The notes under the pieces are model-generated. The model ran no database searches and had not been told where the DNA came from. It saw nothing but the letters and a program-made list of their open reading frames with translations. This document shows positions 1 through 5,425 of a DNA stretch of 5,425 nucleotides, piece after piece. Location: NCBI GenBank assembly GCA_044339595.1, contig JBIIVF010000156.1:1-5425 (forward strand). Direction: 5' to 3'. This stretch comes from CAZTGZ01 sp044339595 (GTDB taxonomy: Bacteria; Bacteroidota; Bacteroidia; NS11-12g; UBA9320). Numbering within the stretch: position 1 is the first letter of the stretch; every line of letters begins with the position of its first letter. Made by a program: the position numbers and the translations under genes.

Positions 1-149
1 CGTAGCTATTTGAAATTGGCGAAAAAAATAAAACCAAGAAACAAATTGCGCATGTAGAAAATGCTTTTATTGTAATGACGGCATTGAAATTGGGTTTCAA
101 AACAGCATACCCTTATGGCTTTTCGGGTTTTTATATTGATAAAAGTTAA
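1..149 (+). pseudogene. C-terminal remnant of a DUF4143-type AAA ATPase, interrupted by TAG
   Basis: Reading + strand codons in the frame that ends at TAA 147-149 gives about 47 residues, beginning LFEIGEKNKTKKQI and ending PYGFSGFYIDKS. From memory, this matches the extreme C-terminus of ATPases with an N-terminal AAA domain and a C-terminal DUF4143 domain. The shared pattern there is an aromatic residue, then (L/V)FE(V/I)GGKNK, a lysine/glutamine-rich turn, a hydrophobic strand and a final P-x-x-x-F-G-F segment. In this copy the codon just before LFE is TAG (3-5), where the family usually has Tyr, and the second Gly of GGKNK is Glu. The other two + frames do not continue the motif, so a point nonsense mutation explains it better than a frameshift. 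Only two bases are visible upstream, so a complete but prematurely stopped gene cannot be told from a short leftover. These ATPases often occur in many copies and are often degraded. The family call is fairly sure; the pseudogene call is moderate. Confidence 0.6.
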
Positions 150-427
150 AATAAAACTACCTCAGCCGTAGGCTTTTCAACATGCCCACTTACAAGATGC
201 ATGCGAAGGCGGGTTGCTTAGACATCCGCAAATATCAGCGGGATAAAAAACGTAACGTCTAGAAGAACTACTGCTGATCACCCCAAACATACAAGTCAAG
301 CAACTTCTAATTATATTAAAACGAGCACTCATTGAACCTTGAGCAGTTTTCAAATGGCTTGCATCCAATGGCTTTCTATTCTTGCTCACAGACCGACAGC
401 CTGTCTCTATAGGTTCGCACAGCCCCT
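150..427. other. Gene-free spacer between two convergent genes
   Basis: No reading frame here looks like a protein. The longest runs on the - strand from a TTG at 431 to about 177 and is rich in Cys and Ser, has no recognisable motif, and starts inside the tex stop region. A short AGCC-GTA-GGCT hairpin at 164-174 followed by four T lies just after the ATPase remnant. It could be a vestigial terminator but is too short to call. GCATGC and similar small palindromes near 200 look like chance. The base composition seems somewhat less AT-rich than the flanking spacer, so this may be eroded coding or repeat sequence, but I cannot identify it. Confidence 0.5.
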
Positions 428-2548
428 TCAAACCTCCTTCATACTTAATCCTATCCTTTTTCTCAACAAATCAACTTCTGAAATTCGCACCCATACCTGC
501 TGCCCGATGCTTAAGACTTCCGCAGGCGATTGAATGAACCGATCGGTAATCTGAGACACATGAATTAATCCATCTTGCTTTACGCCAATATCGACAAAAG
601 CTCCAAAATTGGTAAGATTGGTCACCAGACCGGGGATGCGCATCCCAACCACCAAATCTGATGGTGATTTGATTCGATCATCGAAGGAAAAAGATTGCAT
701 GGTCTTTCTGGGGTCTCTGGCCGGTTTGGCCAATTCTTCCAAAATTTCTTCGATGGTGCTGCGTCCACATTCTTCTGAAACATAATTATCCGGGCCAATG
801 TTCTCTATCAAATTTCTTTGGGCCAACAAATTTTCAAGGTCAGTACCCATTGATTGTGCCATCTTTTTTACCAGGGCATACCGTTCAGGATGCACTGCAG
901 TTCGATCCAATGGATTGGGTGAATCCGGTATGCGCAAAAATCCGGCAGATTGTTCGAAACTCTTCCCTCCCATTCTCGGGACCTTCATTAAATCCTCCCG
1001 TAACTTAAATTTTCCATTTTCATTTCGAAATTGCACAATATTGGCCGCCAAGACAGGTCCCAAACCGGAAACATGCCGCAATAAATCTTCACTAGCGGTA
1101 TTGAGGTTCACCCCAACAAAATTGACACAAGAGAGGATGGTTCGGTCTAACTGTTCTTTCAACCTGTTTTGGTTCACATCGTGCTGATATTGACCAACAC
1201 CAATCGACTTCGGGTCGATTTTTACCAGTTCTGACAAGGGATCCATCAACCTTCTGCCAATACTCACGGCTCCCCGGTAGGATAAATCCAAATCCGGGAA
1301 CTCACGACGGGCAATTTCTGAGGCAGAATAAATAGACGCACCATCTTCATTCACTGAAAATATTTCCGGCGCAGGCTGCGGCCATTTCAGTTTTCGAAGC
1401 CATTGTTCTGTTTCTCGTCCGGCCGTTCCATTGCCTACCGCGATGGCTTCAATGGCATATTTTTGATGCCAATTCAACATTTCTGCTTCTGCCGAGGATG
1501 TTTGTTGTTGTGGAAACACCACACCGGTTTTTAACAACTTGCCTTGTTCATCCAGCATGGCCACTTTACAACCTGTTCTGATACCCGGATCAATCGCCAA
1601 AACACGCTTATGCCCTAAGGGCGCTCCCAACAACAATTGCTTGAGATTCAAGGCGAAAACATGAATGGATTCTTCATCTGCCTTTGCTTTTAAAACCTGC
1701 TTCAATTCTGTTTCCATCGAAGGTTGTAACAATCGATCCCATGCATCCGCAACGGCCAATTTGATTTGTTGTCCGCAGGAATTATATTTTTCTATGTGCC
1801 GCTTTTCCATCAAGTAGAGCACCTTTTCACTTTCAGGGGTAATATGTACCTTCAACATCCCTTCCTTTTCCCCCCGCATCAAGGCCAGAAACCGATGGGC
1901 AGACATCCGTCCTGAAGCTTCGTGAAAGGCATGATAGTCTTTGTACTTTTGTGCTGCTTCTGTTTTGCCCTTTTTTACTTTGCTGTAAATAACGGCTTCC
2001 TTTAAAAACAGTTCACGAATGATGTTTCGAGTCTGTACATCCAGGTGAATCCGCTCTGCTATGATGTCTCTTGCCCCTTGCAAAGCATCAGCAGCATTAC
2101 GAATTTCACCTTTCACAAAATCATTGGCCCGATGGTAAATATCATACTCCCGTTGTTTTAAAATAATTTCCGCCAGGGGTTTCAAACCAGCCGCAATGGC
2201 CACATCCGCACGGGTCTTTTTCTCGCGTTTATAGGGCAGATAAAGATCATCCAATTCAGTTTCATCCCATATTTTTCCAATATGATCTCGAAGGGCGGTG
2301 GTTAAGGTTCCGTTGGCTTCGATGGCGGCCAGCAATTTCTTCTTCTTTTTGTGGATATTTTCGTAACGATGCAGCAAATCCTCCAATTTCATCACCATGA
2401 CTTCATCCAAACCACCGGTTTTCTCTTTTCGGTATCGTGCAATAAATGGAATCGTATTCCCATCAGAAAGCAGTCCGAACACAGTTTTTACCTGTGCAAA
2501 CGATAGGTTAAGTTCCTTTGCCGAAATTTCTATCCATTGATTTTCCAT
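428..2548 (-). CDS. tex: Tex-family RNA-binding protein with S1 domain (transcription accessory protein)
   Basis: This complete 706-residue protein has the usual Tex length and domain order. An all-helical Tex_N region covers about 1-190. A YqgF/RNase H-like domain covers about 313-440, with AIDPGIRTG at 318-326, a GNGTAGRETE block near 372-381 and EDGASIYSASE at 401-411. The hallmark segment IDPKSIGVGQYQHDV is at 444-458. Paired helix-hairpin-helix motifs lie at about 483-540 (SGLGP at 494-498; VPRMGGKSFEQ near 523-533), and a C-terminal S1 RNA-binding domain at about 634-703. Tex is a cytoplasmic nucleic-acid-binding protein related to eukaryotic Spt6, linked to transcription and RNA turnover. 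The RNase H-like fold is not known to be a nuclease in the characterised Pseudomonas protein. The ATG at 2546-2548 begins the usual short N-terminal helix and has no Shine-Dalgarno sequence, as expected in Bacteroidota. The gene stands alone, converging on the ATPase remnant and diverging from the DUF4293 operon. A Lys run (67-71) lies in the helical part. Leu replaces the more usual Ser at 516 in the FKxREDL segment, which is probably neutral. Confidence 0.96.
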   Translation of the reverse strand: MENQWIEISAKELNLSFAQVKTVFGLLSDGNTIPFIARYRKEKTGGLDEVMVMKLEDLLHRYENIHKKKKKLLAAIEANGTLTTALRDHIGKIWDETELDDLYLPYKREKKTRADVAIAAGLKPLAEIILKQREYDIYHRANDFVKGEIRNAADALQGARDIIAERIHLDVQTRNIIRELFLKEAVIYSKVKKGKTEAAQKYKDYHAFHEASGRMSAHRFLALMRGEKEGMLKVHITPESEKVLYLMEKRHIEKYNSCGQQIKLAVADAWDRLLQPSMETELKQVLKAKADEESIHVFALNLKQLLLGAPLGHKRVLAIDPGIRTGCKVAMLDEQGKLLKTGVVFPQQQTSSAEAEMLNWHQKYAIEAIAVGNGTAGRETEQWLRKLKWPQPAPEIFSVNEDGASIYSASEIARREFPDLDLSYRGAVSIGRRLMDPLSELVKIDPKSIGVGQYQHDVNQNRLKEQLDRTILSCVNFVGVNLNTASEDLLRHVSGLGPVLAANIVQFRNENGKFKLREDLMKVPRMGGKSFEQSAGFLRIPDSPNPLDRTAVHPERYALVKKMAQSMGTDLENLLAQRNLIENIGPDNYVSEECGRSTIEEILEELAKPARDPRKTMQSFSFDDRIKSPSDLVVGMRIPGLVTNLTNFGAFVDIGVKQDGLIHVSQITDRFIQSPAEVLSIGQQVWVRISEVDLLRKRIGLSMKEV

Positions 2549-2706
2549 CCGGAGCGAAAATATCGGATATCCTTCAAAGAAACCAATGAATCATATGAAG
2601 GCGTGAAATGAATTCAACAGACTTAATGAAAATTGATTTTCCGTTTTTGTATCTGCAGAATCGCTGGTTGATAAAAACTCAATGCTTCATTGAATATTTC
2701 TGATAT

Positions 2707-2718
2707 AGAATTAATTCT
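2707..2718. repeat. Perfect 12-bp palindrome AGAATTAATTCT
   Basis: AGAATT is followed directly by its reverse complement AATTCT. The palindrome ends one base before a GTG that opens a 78-codon frame, and it marks the change from AT-rich upstream sequence to the less AT-rich segment that follows. It could be an operator half-site pair, the edge of an inserted repeat, or chance in an AT-rich spacer. No second copy is visible in the window. Confidence 0.35.
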
Positions 2719-3071
2719 GTGAATCATTACGGCATCTGGCCTGCGGGTGGAAAATGGCCTTATTTGTCTTTTCGTGATCCGCTCGGTTATGCAGACGTGG
2801 AAACATATTATCCTATTGAGCAGATAAGAAAGCGATGGGCGAACGCCGACCGAGCTACTTGTCCTTTTCTTTATATCGATTGCCTACCAAACTTCGGTGA
2901 CCCAAATAAATATAAAAAGTGGCTCCCATCGTGGCAATCGCCTGCATGGCCGTAGCGGATAGAAAAGAGAAATGAAGCCTTTATTTTTTTTGCTGACTTT
3001 TTTTGATCAAGCAAAAAAAGAGTTAGTGGGGCTAACGTAATTATTTTCATTGTTTTAGGATGATTGGGCAA
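2719..3071. repeat. Suspected dispersed repeat or gene relic with antiparallel small open frames
   Basis: Two short frames overlap on opposite strands. On + there is a GTG-started 78-codon frame (2719-2955), rich in Trp, Pro and Tyr; on - there is a 66-codon frame (2871-3071). Neither shows a known domain, a believable start signal or balanced composition. The - strand reading contains RYGHAGDCHDGSHFLYLF followed outward by FLLDQKKSAKKIKA. From memory, similar DQKKxxKK-type readings, produced by a TTTTTTGCTTGATCAAAAAAAG-like sequence, recur as spurious small ORFs in intergenic regions of many Bacteroidota. That suggests a nucleotide-level repeat rather than a protein gene. I cannot confirm a second copy here. 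The other possibility is a genuine short hypothetical protein on the + strand, which I consider less likely. Confidence 0.35.
2985..3020. repeat. T/A-rich inverted repeats forming two alternative hairpins
   Basis: TTTTTTTGCT (2985-2994) is the exact reverse complement of AGCAAAAAAA (3010-3019), giving a 10-bp stem with a 15-base loop. Inside the same stretch CTTTTTTT (2997-3004) pairs with AAAAAAAG (3013-3020) across an 8-base loop. The two foldings compete for the same A tract. Stems of almost only A:T pairs are weak in RNA, so a classical terminator is doubtful. As DNA this could be a bent or cruciform-prone site, or the conserved core of the suspected repeat. Confidence 0.45.
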
Positions 3072-3198
3072 AGCCCTGAAAACTTATTTAAACCGCGATG
3101 TCAGTCATTTAAATTAAAAGTTGCAGCGGGCAATTGGTAAAATTTGAAGGTTTCACATTTATTAGGTAATCATAAGGATATTCATTTGTTGAAATGCA

Positions 3199-3206
3199 TA
3201 ATTTTG
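3199..3206 (+). promoter_or_regulatory. Possible Bacteroidota -7 box TAATTTTG for the DUF4293-ABC operon
   Basis: TAATTTTG fits the TAnnTTTG -7 consensus of the Bacteroidota primary sigma factor and ends 4 bases before the ATG at 3211. If used, transcription would begin at or within a few bases of the start codon, giving a leaderless or nearly leaderless message. No TTG-type -33 element sits at the usual distance upstream; a TTTG at 3185-3188 is too close. The match may therefore be chance in AT-rich DNA. Confidence 0.3.
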
Positions 3207-3210
3207 CAAC

Positions 3211-3699
3211 ATGATTCAACGGAAACAGACCATCTATTTCGCCGCCGTTTTTTTAATTTCGTTTATTTTGTTGTGGACCAACCCCACCTTCTTTAAAATC
3301 AGCGGTTATACCACCGATCACAAAACCGGATTAACCGAGACCGGTTTTAGCAGAACCCTGCTCACCGAAAACGGACAAATGAGTGAAGCTGCCAATACCT
3401 TGCTTTCTTCTACCATATTGATGACCGGTTTGGTGGCCCTGATATGCGTATTCTTGTTCAAAATGAGAAAATGGCAAATGATTTTAAGCTTAGTCAATTT
3501 TCTTTTTATGGCGGTGATCTTGTTTAGCATGTACCGGTATAGCCTTGGAATGGATTATCCTTTTGTAGGTGAAAAATCAACTTCTTCCTTCACGCCCTGG
3601 GCTTTCGTGCCCTTGAGTCTATTTGTACTCAACTTCCTTGCCTATCGCGGTGTAAAAAAGGATGATGAATTGATCCGTTCGATTGACCGCATCCGATGA
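3211..3699 (+). CDS. DUF4293 family integral membrane protein
   Basis: This 162-residue protein begins with MIQRKQTIYF, the characteristic N-terminus of DUF4293 proteins (MIQRxQTxY), which fixes the start. Four hydrophobic segments are visible at about 6-24, 65-84, 88-107 and 128-147. A polar loop of about 40 residues lies between the first and second and is probably extracytoplasmic. The protein ends in a charged tail, KKDDELIRSIDRIR, matching the conserved (E)LxRSxDRxR end of the family. Length and layout are normal for the family, whose function is unknown. The stop TGA overlaps the next start (ATGA at 3696-3699), so it is very likely co-transcribed and translationally coupled with the ABC ATPase gene. 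That arrangement hints at, but does not show, a shared role at the inner membrane. It has only four helices and lacks the importer-permease pattern, so it is unlikely to be the missing permease. Confidence 0.9.
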   Translation: MIQRKQTIYFAAVFLISFILLWTNPTFFKISGYTTDHKTGLTETGFSRTLLTENGQMSEAANTLLSSTILMTGLVALICVFLFKMRKWQMILSLVNFLFMAVILFSMYRYSLGMDYPFVGEKSTSSFTPWAFVPLSLFVLNFLAYRGVKKDDELIRSIDRIR

Positions 3700-5291
3700 G
3701 CGATTTTTTGCTCGACATCCGGAATCTTCATATTGCCTTTCCGGTTGAAGGGGGACAAAAATCGGTCGTAAAAAATTTCAATCTCTCCCTCAAAGCCGGC
3801 GAAATGCATGGCATTGTCGGAGAATCGGGCAGTGGTAAATCGGTCAGTATGCTCTCAGTATGCAAGCTAGTGCCTCAAGCGCTTTATCCGGAAGGGGAAA
3901 TTCTTTTTAAAACAGAAAACGGTGAGGACATCGACTTACTCAAAACCGATCAGCTTCAATCCATCAGGGGAAAACAAATCAGCTATATTTTTCAGGAACC
4001 CATGACTGCCCTCAATCCGCTGATGACTTGCGGCAAACAGGTAGCAGAAGCCATGATCGATGCAAACCGGGAACACATCATCGAATTGTTAGAAAAAGTA
4101 AAGCTGCCGGATCCGTTGCGCATTTACCATAGCTATCCCCACCAAATCAGCGGCGGACAGCGTCAACGCATCATGATTGCCATGGCCATCGCCAATCAAC
4201 CGAAACTGATGATTGCCGATGAACCCACCACGGCGCTCGATGCTTCCGTGCAACATGAGGTTTTACAGCTGATCAAAGAAATCTGTCAATCAGAAAAAAT
4301 GGCTTTGGTCTTTATCAGTCATGATTTACAGGTGGTTAAAAATCTTACCGATCAATTAACCGTGATGTATGCCGGAGAAGTGGTTGAACAAGGCGCAACG
4401 GCCCATATCATGCAACATCCCAGGCATCCCTACACACAGGCATTGATGGCCATCAAACCATCCTTTAGCCAAAGAGGACATTTTTTACCAACCCTTGAAA
4501 AAATATTGAATCAACCGGATTTTATCCCTTCTAATTGGCCGGAAATCAAGAGAATGGATGAAAGAATCATGCAAGTAGAAGACATAAACAAGTCTTTCTC
4601 AGGAAAACCTGTGTTGAACCACATCCAATTTGAAGTTAATAAGGGTGAATCACTCGGCATCGTGGGTGAATCCGGCTGCGGGAAAAGCACCCTGGCCAAA
4701 ATTCTGGTTAAACTGCATCTTCCCGACGCAGGTCAAATGCTTTTTGAGGGGAAAAGCATTGTTGACCTTGGAAAACGTTACCGCAGGCAGGTTCAAATGG
4801 TATTTCAAGATCCTTATTCCTCTTTAAATCCACGCATTACCGCCGGAGAAACCCTGACTGAACCCATGAAAGTTCATGGTTTGTATGGCAACGCTGCGGA
4901 AAGAAAATCTAAAGCCATTGCCCTGCTCGAAGCGGTAGGTTTATCTGCTGATCATTGGGACCATTATCCGCATCAGTTCAGCGGCGGACAAAGACAGAGA
5001 CTGTGCATAGCCCGTGCCTTGAGTGTTGAACCCTCGGTGATTATCTGTGATGAAAGCGTTTCTGCCCTGGATGTATCCGTTCAGGCGCAAATCCTCAATT
5101 TGCTCAAAGATCTGCAACAGCGCTTTGGCCTGACCTATCTTTTTATTTCTCACGACCTGCATGTAGTCACTTATTTCTGCGATCGGGTGATGGTGCTCAA
5201 TCGTGGAAGCATATCCACCCTTCAAACTACAGAAAAGCTCATACAAGAACCGGGAGATGAGTATACCCAAAAGTTGCTTTCTTATTTGTGA
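3696..5291 (+). CDS. Fused double ATPase subunit of a peptide/nickel-type ABC importer (DppD-DppF / YejF-like)
   Basis: This 531-residue cytoplasmic protein carries two complete ABC ATPase domains in one chain. Domain 1 (about 5-255) has Walker A GESGSGKS at 42-49, Q-loop Gln100 (FQEP), signature ISGGQRQ at 151-157, Walker B LMIADE at 171-176, D-loop ALD at 180-182 and switch His209. Domain 2 (about 292-531) has Walker A GESGCGKS at 324-331, Q-loop Gln371, signature FSGGQRQ at 428-434, Walker B VIICDE at 448-453, D-loop ALD at 457-459 and His486. All catalytic residues are intact, so both sites should hydrolyse ATP. HPYTQAL (244-250), after domain 1, is the start of the oligopeptide-type C-terminal extension. 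A linker of roughly 35 residues joins the halves. The helical stretch between Q-loop and signature is about 6 residues shorter in domain 1 than in domain 2. Fused pairs of this kind (E. coli YejF, GsiA) power uptake of peptides or related solutes. No permease or binding protein is in the window, so the substrate is unknown. The start overlaps the DUF4293 stop. Confidence 0.94.
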   Translation: MSDFLLDIRNLHIAFPVEGGQKSVVKNFNLSLKAGEMHGIVGESGSGKSVSMLSVCKLVPQALYPEGEILFKTENGEDIDLLKTDQLQSIRGKQISYIFQEPMTALNPLMTCGKQVAEAMIDANREHIIELLEKVKLPDPLRIYHSYPHQISGGQRQRIMIAMAIANQPKLMIADEPTTALDASVQHEVLQLIKEICQSEKMALVFISHDLQVVKNLTDQLTVMYAGEVVEQGATAHIMQHPRHPYTQALMAIKPSFSQRGHFLPTLEKILNQPDFIPSNWPEIKRMDERIMQVEDINKSFSGKPVLNHIQFEVNKGESLGIVGESGCGKSTLAKILVKLHLPDAGQMLFEGKSIVDLGKRYRRQVQMVFQDPYSSLNPRITAGETLTEPMKVHGLYGNAAERKSKAIALLEAVGLSADHWDHYPHQFSGGQRQRLCIARALSVEPSVIICDESVSALDVSVQAQILNLLKDLQQRFGLTYLFISHDLHVVTYFCDRVMVLNRGSISTLQTTEKLIQEPGDEYTQKLLSYL

Positions 5292-5355
5292 TATGGGCCA
5301 CAAAATACATAAAAAATAATCCTTTCTTCCTTAGGAAAAACCCACATCTGCGTCA

Positions 5356-5378
5356 ATTAACATTCAATTGATGTTAAT
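5356..5378. promoter_or_regulatory. Operator-like inverted repeat ATTAACAT-N7-ATGTTAAT
   Basis: ATTAACAT (5356-5363) and ATGTTAAT (5371-5378) are perfect reverse complements separated by 7 bases, and the spacer itself contains the palindrome CAATTG. The repeat ends 4 bases before a TATCTTTG -7 box, so it covers the region where a -33 element would lie. This is the classic position for a dimeric helix-turn-helix repressor site. The binding protein is unknown; autoregulation by the gene starting at the right edge is only a guess. Confidence 0.5.
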
Positions 5379-5382
5379 ATCC

Positions 5383-5390
5383 TATCTTTG
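5383..5390 (+). promoter_or_regulatory. Bacteroidota -7 promoter box TATCTTTG
   Basis: TATCTTTG is an exact match to TAnnTTTG and lies in the 105-bp spacer after the ABC gene, just downstream of a perfect inverted repeat. Transcription would be expected to start at about 5395-5398. No clear TTG element is seen 19-21 bases upstream; the inverted repeat occupies that position. The exact match combined with the operator-like repeat makes this the most believable promoter in the window. Confidence 0.55.
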
Positions 5391-5395
5391 TATAA

Positions 5396-5425
5396 GTGAA
5401 GAAAAAAAATACCCTCCGATATCCG
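5396..5425 (+). CDS. Possible start of a further gene, cut by the window edge
   Basis: A GTG at 5396 opens a frame that stays open to the last base, reading MKKKNTLRYP. It starts 5 bases after the -7 box, so a message from that promoter would be leaderless or nearly so. Only ten codons are visible, and the lysine codons come from an A-rich stretch, so this may be 5' untranslated sequence with the true start beyond the window. No family can be assigned. Confidence 0.25.
   Translation, partial: MKKKNTLRYP

Larger units (their letters stand above)
2549..3210. other. 662-bp divergent intergenic region
   Basis: This spacer separates tex (leftward) from the DUF4293-ABC operon (rightward) and should hold both promoters. 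The tex-proximal 170 bp is AT-rich, with a 6-bp hairpin TCAATG-CTT-CATTGA at 2679-2693 and a 12-bp palindrome at 2707-2718. No clean -7 box was found for tex; TATTTTCG and TTTCTTTG on the - strand within 45 bp of its start are one-base mismatches to TAnnTTTG. The middle (2719-3071) is less AT-rich and has small antiparallel open frames, described separately. Compact hairpins GTTAG-TGGGG-CTAAC (3022-3036) and GGGC-AAA-GCCC (3066-3076) follow. The last 130 bp shows nothing but a possible promoter next to the DUF4293 start. Confidence 0.6.

Noticed and set aside
164..177. Terminator AGCC-GTA-GGCT followed by TTTT
   Set aside because: Only a 4-bp stem with a 3-base loop and four T; too weak to call.
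177..431. 84-codon - strand frame overlapping the tex stop
   Set aside because: TTG start, Cys/Ser-rich with no motif, GGAGG too close to the start to act as a ribosome binding site, and no resemblance to any family I know.
798..1187. 129-codon + strand frame inside tex
   Set aside because: Antisense shadow of a fully conserved Tex coding region covering its helix-hairpin-helix part.
2560..2572. ATATC-G-GATAT and GGATATCC palindromes just upstream of tex
   Set aside because: Very short, mutually overlapping and AT-rich; expected by chance.
2719..2955. 78-codon + strand frame as a real gene
   Set aside because: GTG start without a supporting signal, unusual Trp/Pro-rich composition, and overlap with a suspected nucleotide repeat. 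Kept only as part of the repeat entry.
2871..3071. 66-codon - strand frame as a real gene
   Set aside because: It overlaps the + frame, and its Lys-rich part comes from the T/A homopolymer hairpin region. It looks like a chance translation.
4941..5303. 120-codon - strand frame inside the ABC gene
   Set aside because: Antisense shadow of the second ATPase domain, whose motifs are all intact on the + strand.
5325..5345. Terminator after the ABC gene, TTCC-TTA-GGAA
   Set aside because: A 4-bp stem with a mismatch beyond it, and it is followed by A and C rather than a T tract on the + strand.

Overview
The window most likely comes from the chromosome of a member of the Bacteroidota, possibly close to the Saprospirales/Chitinophagales (order-level placement is a guess). 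The reasons are a DUF4293 membrane protein, a family I know only from this phylum; TAnnTTTG-type -7 promoter boxes; no clear Shine-Dalgarno sequences before the main genes; a DUF4143-type ATPase remnant of the kind common in these genomes; and moderate-to-low GC.

Layout. At the left edge (1-149, + strand) is the C-terminal end of a DUF4143-family ATPase, with an in-frame TAG where the family usually has an aromatic residue, so it looks like a decayed gene. Bases 150-427 hold no convincing gene. Bases 428-2548 (- strand) encode a complete Tex-type RNA-binding protein (Tex_N, YqgF/RNase H-like, helix-hairpin-helix, S1) that converges on the ATPase remnant. Bases 2549-3210 are a long spacer between tex and the divergent right-hand operon. 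It contains a perfect 12-bp palindrome, a roughly 350-bp stretch with short antiparallel open frames that I suspect is a dispersed repeat or gene relic, and a T/A-rich segment able to form two competing hairpins. Bases 3211-3699 (+) encode a four-helix DUF4293 membrane protein. It overlaps by 4 bp (ATGA) a fused double-ATPase subunit of a peptide/nickel-type ABC importer (3696-5291). After that gene comes a 23-bp inverted repeat, a close match to the Bacteroidota -7 box and a possible GTG start, so a further + strand gene probably begins at the right edge.

How the genes relate. Tex is a housekeeping factor of RNA metabolism and has no evident link to the right-hand operon. The DUF4293 protein and the ABC ATPase are probably co-transcribed and translationally coupled, but no permease or binding-protein gene is in view, so the importer's partners must lie elsewhere. 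I see no CRISPR array, tRNA, rRNA, transposase or defence system. The least explained material is the 2.7-3.07 kb spacer segment and the operator-like repeat at the right end.
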